A stretch of 64,000 nt of DNA from JAPWJZ01 sp965279315 (GCA_965279315.1 OZ257145.1:1-64000); one strand, 5' to 3'. Shown: positions 7,078 through 16,578, numbered from the stretch's first letter. The notes: generated by a model not told the origin, from the sequence alone. Made by a program: numbers and translations.

Positions 7078-10000
7078 ATTTAGGGCAGCTGCGGTATTCG
7101 CTCGTCGCCGTATTCAGCTGGGTTTCGCTGTTTGCGGAGCGTTTCTGGGCGTCGTTCTGGCCTGCGCTGTCTGTCCTGTTCGCGTTCATCGGCCTCGCCG
7201 CGCTGCGTATGTTCCCGTGGCTTGGCAATGCCGGCCATATTTTCGCACTGCTGTTCTTCGCCGTCGCGTTCGTCATCGCGCTGACCCGCTACGGCACGAA
7301 ATTCCAGCGTCCGTCGATGAAGGAAGTGCGCCGCGCGGTCGAGAAACAGAGCGGCCTGCTCCACCGCCCGCTGGAGGCGATCCTCGATCGCCCCATCACC
7401 ACCTCGCCCGAAACCGCGATGCTGTGGGCGAAATACCAGGCGCGGCTGAAGGGGTTGTGGTCGCGCACCAAAATCCACCGCCCGCATGCCGATATCGCGG
7501 CGCATGACAAATATTCGCTGCGCTATGCCGCGATCCTGCTGCTGCTGGCGGGGCTGGCTGTCGGCCAGCGCGAAACGCTGTTCCGGATCACGCAGGCGCT
7601 GAATCCCGACATCAAGGGCTATTTGCAGGTGAATGCCGGCGCGCTGGATGTCTGGATCACGCCGCCGGAATATACGCATGAAAACCCGATCTTCCTTGCC
7701 ACCACCCAGTTGGGCGCGCCCGGCATCAAGGGCGGCGTGCAGGTGCCGGAAAACAGCGTGCTGAAGGTGCGCGTCGGCGGCTTTGCCTCCGCCCCCGTCC
7801 TCACCTATGGCGCACTGGAACCGGCCTTTACGCTGGCCGCACCGAAAAGCTTCACGCTGGAAATGCCGCTCACGCAAAGCGGTATCCTGAAGCTGACCAA
7901 ATGGTGGATACGCCCGCTTGGCGAATGGCCGATCACGGTGTTGAAGGACAAGCCGCCCGGCATCGTGCTGCTGAACGCGGAAGCGACAAAGCGCGACCAG
8001 CTGCGCCTGACCTATACCGCCAAGGACGATTACCGCGTGAAGGAAGTCTATGGCACGATTTCGCCGACGCTCGACCTGATCAAGGTTTTCGGCACAAAGA
8101 CGGTCGATTTCAACATCCCCATGCCGGAAACTCCGGAAGAAGAAAAAGTTTTCGTGACCGACATGACGTCGCATCCCTGGGCGGGATCGGAAGCCGTGCT
8201 GGTGCTGAATGCCAAGGATGACACAGGCCAGGTCGGCCAGAGCGAGCCGCGCAAGATTTTGCTGCCGGAGCGCCAGTTCACCAACCCCGTCGCCAAGAAG
8301 ATCATCGCGGAACGCAGGAAGCTGATCTGGTACAACAACATGCTGACGCGCAAGATTTCGGCGCAGGCGCTGGCCGAGCTTTCCGGCAACCCGCAGGATT
8401 ACAAATGGGACAAGACCGTGTTCCTGGGGCTTGGCATGTCCTACAAACGCCTGATCTATGACGGGTCGAACGAGGCTGCGGAATCCCTGATCCCGCTGCT
8501 GTGGGACCTGGCGATACGGGTCGAGGATGGCGGCGTTGCGCTGGCGCAGCGCGAGCTCAGCGATGCGCTGGCAAAACTGGCGGAGAAGCTGAAGGACAAG
8601 AACGCGACCAAGGAAGAGATTGCCGACCTGATGGCCGACGTGCAGCGCAAGATGCGCGAATATTCGCAGAACCTTGCGCAGGAAATGCGCCAGCGCATGC
8701 TGGAGGGCAAGCAGGCGCCGCAGATTTCGCAGGAACTCGCCGACCGCATCATGAAGAACATCGACATGGACAAGCTGATGAAGCAGATGGAGGAACTCAC
8801 CTCCGGCTCCGAAGCGGAGCAGATGCAGAAGCTGGCCGAATACATGAAGAATTCCGTCGACCGCATGGATTCCAAGCGCATGGACAAGATGCAGCAGGGC
8901 CAGAAGTCGGCCATGGAAGCGCTGGAAGAGCTGCAAAAACTGATCGAGCGCCAGCAGCAGCTGATCGACAAGACGCAAAAACTCTCGCCGCAAAAGCCTG
9001 AACAGAAAAAAGCCGAAGAGCAGAAATCCGAACAACAAAAGCAGGCGCAGGAACAAAAAGAACAGGAAGAAAAACAGGCCCAGCAGAAAAAAGAGCAAGA
9101 GCAAAAAGACGCGCAGACGAATAAAGACCAGCAAGGCAAGGAACAGCAGGCGCAGCAACAGGGCAAGCAGGGCGAAGAAAAGCAGCAGCAGGGCGATCAA
9201 CAAAACGGCCAGCAGGGACAATCCGGACAGCAACAATCCCAAGGCGGCCAGCAACAGGGCCAACAGCAGTCGCAACAACAAGGCCCGCAAGGCGAACAGC
9301 AATCGCAGCAGCAAGGGCAAGGCCAGTCGGGTCAGCAGTCGGGCCAGCAATCCGGCCAACAACAAGGGCAACAGCCCGGCCAGCAGGGTCAGCAACAAGG
9401 TCAACAGCAATCCCAAGGCGGCGGCCAGCAAAACCCGCCGCAGCCCATGCCCGCACCCGGCCAGCCCGGATTCCAGAGCGCGGAAGACAAGGCAAAGCAG
9501 CAGCAGGCCAGCGGCAGCAGCGAGAAAAAAGACGCGGCGCAGCAATCCGGCCAGCAAGGCAAGGAACAGGCAGCCCAGCCCCAGCCCGGCGGCGAGGACA
9601 AGAAAGACCAGCAGGCGCAAGGCGCCGACGACAAGAACAAGGATAACGCGCAGCAACAACAGATGCAGGCCGCAAAAGAAGGCGCGGGCGGCACGCCCGT
9701 CCGCACGCCGAAAGAAGGCGCATCCGAACAGACGGACATTCGCGGCAAGCTGGGCGAGATCATGCGCAAGATCGGCGAGGGCCTGCCGCAAGTGCCGGAG
9801 AATTTCGGCAAGGCCGACCAGGAAATGAAATCCGCTCGCAACGAATTGAAGGAAGGAGATTCACAAGGGTCGCTGCCCCACCAGAAAGAGGCGCTGAAGG
9901 AGCTGGAAGGCGCGATGGACAACGCCGTGAAACAGCTGGCCGAACAGCTGCAGACCACCATGATGAATTTCGGCATGCCGCAGGAAGGCCCGGGCTATGG

Positions 10001-10205
10001 CGAAGGCTTCGACCCGCTTGGCCGCCGCACCGGCAAGCCCGGCGACCACGGCAAGCCCGGCGACGATTTCGTCGCAATCCCCGAGGAAAAAGAACGCCGC
10101 CGCGTCCAGCAGATCATCGAGGACCTGCGCGCAAGGTCGAACGACTACACGCGCCCCAAGCAGGAACGCGAATATATCGACCGGCTGCTGAACCAGTTCG
10201 AATAA
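7074..10205 (+). CDS. TIGR02302/DUF4175-family membrane protein with Gln/Gly-rich region
   Basis: A 1043-residue protein. Membrane helices lie near the N-terminus (two around residues 8-65 and one around 150-165), followed by a long beta-rich extracytoplasmic-type part, an alpha-helical stretch (about 480-640), a very Gln/Gly-rich low-complexity region (about 640-860), and a conserved helical C-terminal part (about 885-1043, ending in YTRPKQEREYIDRLLNQFE). This layout and the position directly after lysA are those of family TIGR02302, known from alphaproteobacteria and of unknown function. The ATG at 7074 overlaps the lysA stop; an in-frame GTG nine bases earlier is less likely. The Gln stretch is longer than the family average implies. 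Confidence 0.85.
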   Translation: MNLGQLRYSLVAVFSWVSLFAERFWASFWPALSVLFAFIGLAALRMFPWLGNAGHIFALLFFAVAFVIALTRYGTKFQRPSMKEVRRAVEKQSGLLHRPLEAILDRPITTSPETAMLWAKYQARLKGLWSRTKIHRPHADIAAHDKYSLRYAAILLLLAGLAVGQRETLFRITQALNPDIKGYLQVNAGALDVWITPPEYTHENPIFLATTQLGAPGIKGGVQVPENSVLKVRVGGFASAPVLTYGALEPAFTLAAPKSFTLEMPLTQSGILKLTKWWIRPLGEWPITVLKDKPPGIVLLNAEATKRDQLRLTYTAKDDYRVKEVYGTISPTLDLIKVFGTKTVDFNIPMPETPEEEKVFVTDMTSHPWAGSEAVLVLNAKDDTGQVGQSEPRKILLPERQFTNPVAKKIIAERRKLIWYNNMLTRKISAQALAELSGNPQDYKWDKTVFLGLGMSYKRLIYDGSNEAAESLIPLLWDLAIRVEDGGVALAQRELSDALAKLAEKLKDKNATKEEIADLMADVQRKMREYSQNLAQEMRQRMLEGKQAPQISQELADRIMKNIDMDKLMKQMEELTSGSEAEQMQKLAEYMKNSVDRMDSKRMDKMQQGQKSAMEALEELQKLIERQQQLIDKTQKLSPQKPEQKKAEEQKSEQQKQAQEQKEQEEKQAQQKKEQEQKDAQTNKDQQGKEQQAQQQGKQGEEKQQQGDQQNGQQGQSGQQQSQGGQQQGQQQSQQQGPQGEQQSQQQGQGQSGQQSGQQSGQQQGQQPGQQGQQQGQQQSQGGGQQNPPQPMPAPGQPGFQSAEDKAKQQQASGSSEKKDAAQQSGQQGKEQAAQPQPGGEDKKDQQAQGADDKNKDNAQQQQMQAAKEGAGGTPVRTPKEGASEQTDIRGKLGEIMRKIGEGLPQVPENFGKADQEMKSARNELKEGDSQGSLPHQKEALKELEGAMDNAVKQLAEQLQTTMMNFGMPQEGPGYGEGFDPLGRRTGKPGDHGKPGDDFVAIPEEKERRRVQQIIEDLRARSNDYTRPKQEREYIDRLLNQFE

Positions 10206-10973
10206 TTATTTCGCCTTCATATACGGGATCATGTAAGCCACGCCGATGGCGGCGGCAACATGCTTGATCGTGTGGCCGCTGATGGTGCCGCCCAGCAGGT
10301 GAAACACCTGCGGGTCAAAATGTTCCAGCAGTTTCGCCACGACATACCAGCCAAGCGTCAGGAACAGGTAGCGCGTCGCTTTCGGATTGTGCGCGGGGAA
10401 CAGCGCGATCATCAGCAAGATCGCCACGATCGGGAAAAACTGCACCAGCGCATAGGGGCGGAGATCCCCCTGCCCCAATGCCTCGGTATAATCCCAATAC
10501 CAGACGCTGAACAATCCGGCAGCCAGGAAGAACGGGAACAGCCGGACGCCCCAGGTTTCGCTCACCCTCTCGCGTATGACGATGGAGAACAGCGACATAA
10601 ACGCAATCGTCATCGGCAGCCTGTCCCAGACCAGCGTATGGTTATCGGGCGCAAGGTGGTAATAGCCGGAGCCGAAAGCGACAAGGAACACGCCGACAAA
10701 CAATAGCAGCCACAACCTGAAATCCGCAGCCGACAGGCTTGCACGTTTTTGAAAAGTTGCGGCGATGCCCCAGATGCCGACGATGGCAAAGGCAAGGTTG
10801 CCCGTCACATCGCCGAAATTGGGGATACCCAGCCAGCCGCGCTTGTCCGCGAAATCATGATAGGCGAGGTCTTGCGCGACCGGCGGCACCAGGAACGCGC
10901 CGATAAAACAGGCCGCCGCAACCGCGAACAAAATGCCAAGCCGCGCAGGGGGGGAGGACGGGCAGCAGATCAT
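10206..10973 (-). CDS. Ceramidase-like (CREST superfamily) membrane hydrolase
   Basis: A 255-residue protein with about seven hydrophobic helices. Motifs of the alkaline ceramidase/CREST superfamily are visible: GSGYYHLAPDN, LVWDRLPMTIAFMS and the C-terminal HTIKH with KHVAAAIGVAYM, which would supply the zinc ligands (His, Asp, two His). These are membrane hydrolases acting on amide bonds of lipids; the substrate here is unknown. It starts by an ATGA overlap with cpdR. Confidence 0.75.
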   Translation of the reverse strand: MICCPSSPPARLGILFAVAAACFIGAFLVPPVAQDLAYHDFADKRGWLGIPNFGDVTGNLAFAIVGIWGIAATFQKRASLSAADFRLWLLLFVGVFLVAFGSGYYHLAPDNHTLVWDRLPMTIAFMSLFSIVIRERVSETWGVRLFPFFLAAGLFSVWYWDYTEALGQGDLRPYALVQFFPIVAILLMIALFPAHNPKATRYLFLTLGWYVVAKLLEHFDPQVFHLLGGTISGHTIKHVAAAIGVAYMIPYMKAK

Positions 10974-11350
10974 GCGGCGAGCGCGCCTGCGATGCGGCGG
11001 GTGATCTCTTCCAGCGTGAAGGGTTTGGAAATAACCTCATGCGCGAGGAAATCGAGGTTGTGCGCACGCTGGCGCTGGTTGGCGTAGCCGGACATCATCA
11101 GGATTTTGGTATGCGGATAATCCTTGGCCACCTTCAGCGACAGGGCGATACCGTCAAGGTCGGGCATCACGATATCGGTCAGCAACAGGTCGTAGGAACG
11201 CTTGGTCAGCGCGTCCAGCGCGGCATTGCCGTCCGGCACCACCGTCACCGCATAGCCCGCGTAATTCAGCGCGCGCTCGACGAACTGCCGGACGGAAGGT
11301 TCGTCATCCGCCACCAGCACCCATTTCGTATCGTCCGTTTCGTTGCTCAT
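10970..11350 (-). CDS. cpdR: CpdR-like single-domain response regulator
   Basis: A 126-residue receiver with no output domain. The acidic pocket VADDE, the phosphoacceptor Asp59 in LLTDIVMPDLDGIAL, MMSGYANQRQRAH and Lys109 in SKPFTLEEI agree closely with CpdR. In Caulobacter, CpdR is phosphorylated through the CckA-ChpT phosphorelay and, when unphosphorylated, primes ClpXP proteolysis of cell-cycle proteins. The ATG at 11348-11350 has an AAGGA site; an in-frame GTG five codons upstream is less likely. Location next to the zinc-ribbon and ftsEX genes is also the usual alphaproteobacterial arrangement. Confidence 0.85.
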   Translation of the reverse strand: MSNETDDTKWVLVADDEPSVRQFVERALNYAGYAVTVVPDGNAALDALTKRSYDLLLTDIVMPDLDGIALSLKVAKDYPHTKILMMSGYANQRQRAHNLDFLAHEVISKPFTLEEITRRIAGALAA

Positions 11351-11361
11351 GGCGTCATCCT

Positions 11362-12126
11362 TCACTTATCCAAAATCGTCAGTTCCACCGTCTTGCCGTC
11401 TTCGGGCGCGTCCTTGAACGACAGGTCGAGCGGGATATTTTCACCTGCTGCCAGCGCCTGCGGCTTGTCCGGCCTGAATTCCCAGCTTTTCAGCACGCCG
11501 CCATAGGCGCCCTTTAATTTGACCTGCAGCGGCGGATAATCCATTTTCTGCGCCGTGGTATTGGCAAGCTTCGCCTGAAGCGCCAGCGTGCGGTCCTTAC
11601 CAGCAACGCGGTTCTCCGCAATAAGTTCCGATAATTGGAACCCCTCGCCCGGCGCATGCGCGGTAAATCCCAGTGCCGAATAAAAATGCGCCATCGCGGG
11701 CGCATGGCGCAGCACGGGGCCCTTCATCACGAACAAGCCAGACAGCGTCACGAATGACAGCGCCATGAAAACGAAAATGCCGAACTGCGCCGCGCCCATG
11801 CCCAGCGGGCGATAGGTCATGACGGGGATCTGGAAGGTGGAAGGCAGCGGGTCGGCCGGCACAGGCATGACCGATTGTGGAATTTCGATCGAATCTTCGT
11901 TGACGTATTCGCCGCGCACGATGGCCTTGAAACCAAGCTCGTCCGCCGCTTGCGGCTCTTCCCATACGGGCAGCGGGGGCGGCGTTTCGGTTTCGGCGGT
12001 CACGGGCGGCGTTTCGTGCCACATCTGGTTGCATTGCGTGCAACGCACCGTGCGGCCGGTCGCGCCCAGCAGGCGCTCCTCGACTTTATACACGGTCCCG
12101 CAGCTTTCGCAGGTGACGTGAATCAC
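11362..12126 (-). CDS. MJ0042-type zinc-ribbon membrane protein
   Basis: A 254-residue protein. The N-terminal MJ0042 zinc ribbon has two CxxC pairs (CESCG and CTQCN, residues about 5-35), followed by a Pro-rich acidic linker, one transmembrane helix near residues 120-142, and a C-terminal domain of the DUF3426 kind. Start: GTG at 12124-12126, preceded by GGGGG; a TTG eight codons upstream is possible but less good. The gene is divergent from ftsE, as in many alphaproteobacteria. Function unknown. Confidence 0.8.
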   Translation of the reverse strand: MIHVTCESCGTVYKVEERLLGATGRTVRCTQCNQMWHETPPVTAETETPPPLPVWEEPQAADELGFKAIVRGEYVNEDSIEIPQSVMPVPADPLPSTFQIPVMTYRPLGMGAAQFGIFVFMALSFVTLSGLFVMKGPVLRHAPAMAHFYSALGFTAHAPGEGFQLSELIAENRVAGKDRTLALQAKLANTTAQKMDYPPLQVKLKGAYGGVLKSWEFRPDKPQALAAGENIPLDLSFKDAPEDGKTVELTILDK

Positions 12127-12279
12127 GCGGTGGAATCCCCCATTTTTCAAACAGATACGCCAAATAAAAGTGGCATAACCCGTTGTTTAAGGATAGCATA
12201 TCAATTATTAATTTTTGAGCCTATAATTATGCGAAGCTGCTGATATTATTGAAATATCGGCAGTGATGGGGAACAGGGC

Positions 12280-12966
12280 ATGACGATCGTCAAATTTTCC
12301 AATGTAGGCATGCGTTACAGCACCGGACCCGAGGTGCTGCACGATCTTTCGTTTGAACTGCAGCAAGGCTCTTTCCACTTCCTGACCGGCCCTTCCGGCG
12401 CGGGCAAGACGTCGCTGCTGAAACTGCTTTATCTGGGGCAGCACCCGACGCGCGGGATCATCCATATGCTGGGGCGCGACCTGACCGCCGTGCCGCGCCG
12501 CGAACTGCCCATGCTCCGCCGCCAGATCGGCATCGTTTTCCAGGATTTCCGCCTGCTGCCGCATTTGTCGGCCTTCGACAACGTGGCGCTGCCGCTCCGC
12601 ACCTCCGGCCTGGCCGAAAAAGACATCAAGCGCAACGTCACCGAATTGCTGGAATGGGTCGGCATCGGCGACAAGATGGAGGCGCGCCCGCCCACGCTGT
12701 CGGGCGGCGAACAGCAACGCATCGCGATCGCCCGCGCCGTCATCAACCGCCCGAAACTGCTGGTGGCGGACGAACCGACGGGCAACGTCGATTCCGAAAT
12801 CGGCACGCGCATCATGCACCTGTTCGAGGAACTGAACCGTCACGGTACCACGGTGCTGATCGCAACGCATGACGACGAGATCGTGACGCGTTTCCGCCAT
12901 CCGCAGATGCGCCTTGAAAACGGCATGCTGGCCGAAGGCCCGAAGCGCAAAGTGAAGGCGGCGTAA
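12280..12966 (+). CDS. ftsE: Cell-division ABC transporter ATPase FtsE
   Basis: The 228-residue ATPase has Walker A GPSGAGKTS, the ABC signature LSGGEQQR, Walker B LLVADEPTGNVD and the switch histidine in ATHDDE. FtsE with FtsX forms a membrane complex that activates periplasmic peptidoglycan hydrolases during division. It is followed after one base by ftsX. A TATAAT sequence at 12222-12227 lies upstream but I find no convincing -35 box. Confidence 0.95.
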   Translation: MTIVKFSNVGMRYSTGPEVLHDLSFELQQGSFHFLTGPSGAGKTSLLKLLYLGQHPTRGIIHMLGRDLTAVPRRELPMLRRQIGIVFQDFRLLPHLSAFDNVALPLRTSGLAEKDIKRNVTELLEWVGIGDKMEARPPTLSGGEQQRIAIARAVINRPKLLVADEPTGNVDSEIGTRIMHLFEELNRHGTTVLIATHDDEIVTRFRHPQMRLENGMLAEGPKRKVKAA

Positions 12967-12967
12967 C

Positions 12968-13873
12968 ATGGCAAAGAGCAAGCTGATCCCCGGCAAATAC
13001 CAGTACGATATCGGCCTCGACCAGGGCGCAGGCGCGCAGCTGGTGGCATGGTCGACGGGGCTGATGGTTTTTTTCGCCACGCTCGCGCTGGCTGTCAACC
13101 TTGGCCTGAATGCCGTCACGCAAAGCTGGGTATCGGGGCTGACCGGCAGCCTGACCGTTGAAATCAAGCCGCCCGTGACGGACGACCAGCAAGCGGCATC
13201 CGCCGAAACCGTCAAAAAAGTCCTGTGGATGGCGAAGCAGCATCCCGCCGTCGAGAAAAGCCGCGCGCTGCCCCGCGAAGAAATCCTCGGCCTGCTGCGC
13301 CCGTGGCTGGGCGACAAGGCACCCGAAAGCCTGCCCCTGCCCACCATCATCGACATCAAGCTGAAGGAAGGCTTCGATGCCGCCGGCCTGATCGCCGACA
13401 TCAACAAGGTTGCGCCCGCCGCCATCGTGGACAGCCACACCGATACGCTGGATGACGTCAAGACTCTGGTCGCGACCGCGCGCATGTTCGTGCTGCTGCT
13501 GACGGGCGTCATCATCCTGCTGACCGCCGCATCGATTGCTGGCATCGTGCGCTCGAAACTGGCAATCCATGCGCAGGAAGTGGAAACGCTGCATCTGGTC
13601 GGCGCATCGGACGAATATATCGCCCGCCAGTTCCGGCACCACACGTTAAAAGGCGCGCTGAAGGGCGCGGTTGCGGGCGTCATCTGCATGGTGCTGTCGA
13701 TTTTGGGCGTCAGTTACATGACGCATACGATCGATACCGCTATCTTCCCGCATATCCGCCTGATGCCGCTGGAATGGATATTGATTGCCGCCGCCCCCGT
13801 GCTGGCGGGGTCGCTGATCGCGCATTTCACGGCGCAGCGCACGGTGATGCGCGAACTTTCAAGGCTCGCGTAA
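12968..13873 (+). CDS. ftsX: Cell-division protein FtsX
   Basis: A 301-residue membrane protein with the FtsX layout: a first helix (about residues 28-50), a large periplasmic loop (about 55-165), then three helices (about 170-190, 220-245, 268-290). It is the permease-like partner of FtsE and passes the ATP cycle to periplasmic amidase activators. It lies directly behind ftsE and is the second gene of the ftsE-ftsX-YdcF-plsC set. Confidence 0.93.
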   Translation: MAKSKLIPGKYQYDIGLDQGAGAQLVAWSTGLMVFFATLALAVNLGLNAVTQSWVSGLTGSLTVEIKPPVTDDQQAASAETVKKVLWMAKQHPAVEKSRALPREEILGLLRPWLGDKAPESLPLPTIIDIKLKEGFDAAGLIADINKVAPAAIVDSHTDTLDDVKTLVATARMFVLLLTGVIILLTAASIAGIVRSKLAIHAQEVETLHLVGASDEYIARQFRHHTLKGALKGAVAGVICMVLSILGVSYMTHTIDTAIFPHIRLMPLEWILIAAAPVLAGSLIAHFTAQRTVMRELSRLA

Positions 13874-13882
13874 AAGGCAAAC

Positions 13883-14473
13883 ATGACAGCGCATGCCAAA
13901 TCCGCACGGGTTCCGCTTGTTCTCCTGCTCGCGCTGGCGTTGTGGCTTGCGGGTCTCTACGCCTTCACGCGCGGCATCGCGGAAGACCAGCCGGTGCTGG
14001 CGGAAAAGGCCGATGCGATTATCGTGCTGACGGGCGGCACCAACCGCCTTGATGCGGGTTTTGACCTGCTGGAAAAAGGGCGCGGGCAAAAACTGTTCAT
14101 TTCCGGCGTCTATCGCGGCGTCGAGGTGAAGGAATTGCTGGAGCGTTCGCGTAAAAAAGGCGCGGGCCTCGATTGCTGCGTGGAATTGGGGTTCGAGGCC
14201 GACGACACCATCGGCAACGCGAAAGAGGCGACGGCGTGGCTGCGCCGCGAAAATTTCAAGACCTATTACCTTGTCACCGCGAATTACCACATGAAGCGCG
14301 CGCTGATGGATTTCGACGCCTATGGTGACGGCCTGACCGCCATACCCTACCCGGTCGAGCCAGACAGCCTTGACATGCGCAACTGGTGGCGCGAGGGCGC
14401 GACGCGCGCGCTGATCCTGCGCGAATACATGAAATTTATCGCGGCGCTGGTCTGGCGCCCCTTTGCGGCATAG
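13883..14473 (+). CDS. YdcF/ElyC-like DUF218 membrane protein
   Basis: A 196-residue protein with an N-terminal membrane helix (about residues 8-30) and a DUF218 domain: ADAIIVLTGGTNRLDAGFDLL, then KLFISGVY and YLVTANYHMKRAL. ElyC and SanA of this family act in envelope integrity and peptidoglycan or ECA precursor handling. It follows ftsX by nine bases and precedes plsC by nine, so it is in the same operon. The biochemical activity of the family is not settled. Confidence 0.85.
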   Translation: MTAHAKSARVPLVLLLALALWLAGLYAFTRGIAEDQPVLAEKADAIIVLTGGTNRLDAGFDLLEKGRGQKLFISGVYRGVEVKELLERSRKKGAGLDCCVELGFEADDTIGNAKEATAWLRRENFKTYYLVTANYHMKRALMDFDAYGDGLTAIPYPVEPDSLDMRNWWREGATRALILREYMKFIAALVWRPFAA

Positions 14474-14482
14474 GACAACACC

Positions 14483-15229
14483 ATGGACGCCCTGCGGTCG
14501 ATCGCTTTCAACATCCTTTATATCTTCGGATCCCTGTTCTGGAGCATCGTGCTGCCGTGGTCGTTTTTCTTCCCGAAAAAGAAATGCACGGCGATCATTT
14601 CGAAATATTACGGCGGCTATATCGCCCTCATCGAAAAACATGTGCTGGGGCTGAAACTGGAAATCCGCGGGATTGAAAACCTGCCCGCCGATACGCCCTA
14701 TATTATCGCATCGAAGCACCAATCGGCCTATGAAACGCTGAAGCTGCCGTTTCAGGAAAAATTCCGCTATCCCGTCATCATCCTGAAAAAAGAACTCACC
14801 TACCTGCCACTCTGGGGCATGTACCCGAAACGCATGGGGCAGGTCGCGATCAACCGCGGCGAAGGCATGGAATCGATGCGCGCCATGAGCCGCGGCTGCA
14901 AGGCCGCGATTGATGACGGCAGGTCTGTCGCCATCTTCCCGCAAGGCACGCGGGTGAAGCCGGGCGGATCTGCGCCGTACAAGGCGGGCTTGGCGAAAAT
15001 CTACAAGGACCTGAATGTGCCGGTCGTGCCGATGGCGCTCAATTCCGGCGTGTTCTGGGGGCGTAACGCGTTCTTTAAAAAGTCTGGCACCGTCGTGTTC
15101 GAATTCCTGCCCGCAATTCCAGCGGGCGTGCCGCCGCTGCAGATGATGGAACGCCTCGAAACCGCGCTGGAGGCGGCGAGCGATAAGCTTGTCATCGAAG
15201 CGGGTGGCGCAGCCCTCGCGAAAAACTGA
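14483..15229 (+). CDS. plsC: 1-acyl-sn-glycerol-3-phosphate acyltransferase
   Basis: PlsC transfers an acyl chain to lysophosphatidic acid to make phosphatidic acid at the inner membrane. The 248-residue protein has an N-terminal membrane helix, the catalytic HxxxxE motif (His79-Glu84, KHQSAYE), a conserved INRGEGMES block and FPQGTR, where most relatives have FPEGTR. The ATG follows AGGA. It is the last gene of the ftsEX operon; no strong terminator follows. Confidence 0.92.
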   Translation: MDALRSIAFNILYIFGSLFWSIVLPWSFFFPKKKCTAIISKYYGGYIALIEKHVLGLKLEIRGIENLPADTPYIIASKHQSAYETLKLPFQEKFRYPVIILKKELTYLPLWGMYPKRMGQVAINRGEGMESMRAMSRGCKAAIDDGRSVAIFPQGTRVKPGGSAPYKAGLAKIYKDLNVPVVPMALNSGVFWGRNAFFKKSGTVVFEFLPAIPAGVPPLQMMERLETALEAASDKLVIEAGGAALAKN

Positions 15230-15347
15230 AGCCGCGTTAACCTTCCTTTTACCACCCGCCTGCTAGGTTGTGATTGTGCAGGGCGAAAACGCCCGCCGGG
15301 ACAAACGGCAAAAAAGAATTCATAGTTGTGTGTGTTGTGAAGATATC

Positions 15348-15367
15348 GGGAGCCCCATGGGGCTCCC
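15348..15367. repeat. Perfect 20-base palindrome after plsC
   Basis: The 20 bases 15348-15367 are an exact palindrome (GGGAGCCCC and its complement around a central AT). There is no T-tract on either side, so it is not a standard terminator; it may be a hairpin in mRNA or a protein site. It lies in a 235-base gap with no gene, between plsC and the next start at 15465. Confidence 0.6.
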
Positions 15368-15464
15368 GAACTCTTTGTAATATATGGCGATTTTTCTTGT
15401 CTTTGCGCTAATAAATTGTTTACATATAGGCGTTATACTGCTGATAAAGGACAAAGGTGCAGGC

Positions 15465-16187
15465 ATGAACGTGAAATTCGTCGACGGTTTGATGGAACAG
15501 CTTAAAGGCCAGACGCCCCTGCCCGATATGGACGGCAACCCGATCTATAAGCTGATGCAGGAAAAAGACCTGAGCGGCTACAAGATGGCCAGGATCGCGC
15601 GCGACATCCATGAACACCGCCCCGTCACCGAGGACCGTTACGGCGAAGAAAAAACGGCGCCCGAAAAAGACATCCGCGTGATGACCATGGCAAGCGAAAG
15701 CATGATGAGTTTCGCCGTCGTCAACCGCAAGCCCGATGCCGACGGATCATACGGCATCCTCGCGCGCATCAACATGCAACGCGACGACAAGGGAAAATGG
15801 GGCATGATGGATTTCTTCACCGCGCTTGACCCCAGCGGGTATGACAAGCAGGAAGCGCGCCAATACGTCAACCTCGTGGAAGGCATCAACAAGCAATACA
15901 AGGGCGACGGGGACAAATTCGCGGCCGATTTTTTGCAGGGCCTGTCAAAGGGCGACGATGTCTGGGGTGCGCTGACCAGCGCCGATTATAACGGCCGCAT
16001 CGACAATATCTTCGATTCCGCGCGCAAGGAAGAACAGCAGCGCATCACCGCAGGCGAAGGGCCGATTGCGCTCCGCAAGATCACGGACGGCCACAACCCC
16101 GGCACGTTTGAAAGCTTTTCCAAGGGCGAAACGCGCGAGGCCAACCGCACCACCACGCCCGCCATCCTGCGCCACGGCAAATCCTAG
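15465..16187 (+). CDS. Protein of unknown function
   Basis: A 240-residue, highly polar protein with no recognised domain. It has no signal peptide if it starts at the ATG at 15465, which is preceded by AAAGGTG. An in-frame ATG at 15384 would add a hydrophobic stretch (about residues 1-21), but lacks a ribosome site and overlaps a promoter-like AT-rich region (TATACT at 15434-15439). The residues DFFTALDPSGYDKQEARQY and SADYNGRIDNIF stand out as possible conserved helices. It ends in a 4-base convergent overlap with the minus-strand gene at 16184. Confidence 0.65.
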   Translation: MNVKFVDGLMEQLKGQTPLPDMDGNPIYKLMQEKDLSGYKMARIARDIHEHRPVTEDRYGEEKTAPEKDIRVMTMASESMMSFAVVNRKPDADGSYGILARINMQRDDKGKWGMMDFFTALDPSGYDKQEARQYVNLVEGINKQYKGDGDKFAADFLQGLSKGDDVWGALTSADYNGRIDNIFDSARKEEQQRITAGEGPIALRKITDGHNPGTFESFSKGETREANRTTTPAILRHGKS

Positions 16188-16578
16188 GTTTTTTTCCGCT
16201 CCAGCGCGAAGAACAGCAGCGCGCCCACGGTGATGATGGCCAGTACCATTTCGCCAATCTGCATCAAGTCGGTCGTGTCGCCGCGGCGGATCAGGAAGGC
16301 CAGCCATGCCGCGTTCAGGATGTTCCAGATAAAAGCCAGCAGCCTCAGCTTGGGCAACGGGCCCAGCGAATTGAACTTGCCCGGCCGCCACAATGCAAAA
16401 CAAGTGAGTGCCTCGCCACCGCTGACAATGCAATCGAGGATGATGTTCAGCGTGCGCTGACCCGTCAAATCCATCAGGCCAAGGTCATAGATCAAATTCA
16501 TGCCGCTGAGTGTCGCGAGCGCGAAATGCGGCGCGAGCAGGATAAACCCCGCCACGCGGTTTTTATCGATGGCGGCCA

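Noticed and set aside
8990..9660. CRISPR-like or tandem-repeat array
   Set aside because: The repetition is protein low complexity (Gln/Gly codons) without regular spacers.
7080..9791. A 903-codon open frame on the minus strand opposite the TIGR02302 gene
   Set aside because: It mirrors the Gln/Gly-rich codons of the real gene; the product is a Leu/Arg low-complexity sequence with no ribosome site, and the plus strand has the known family.
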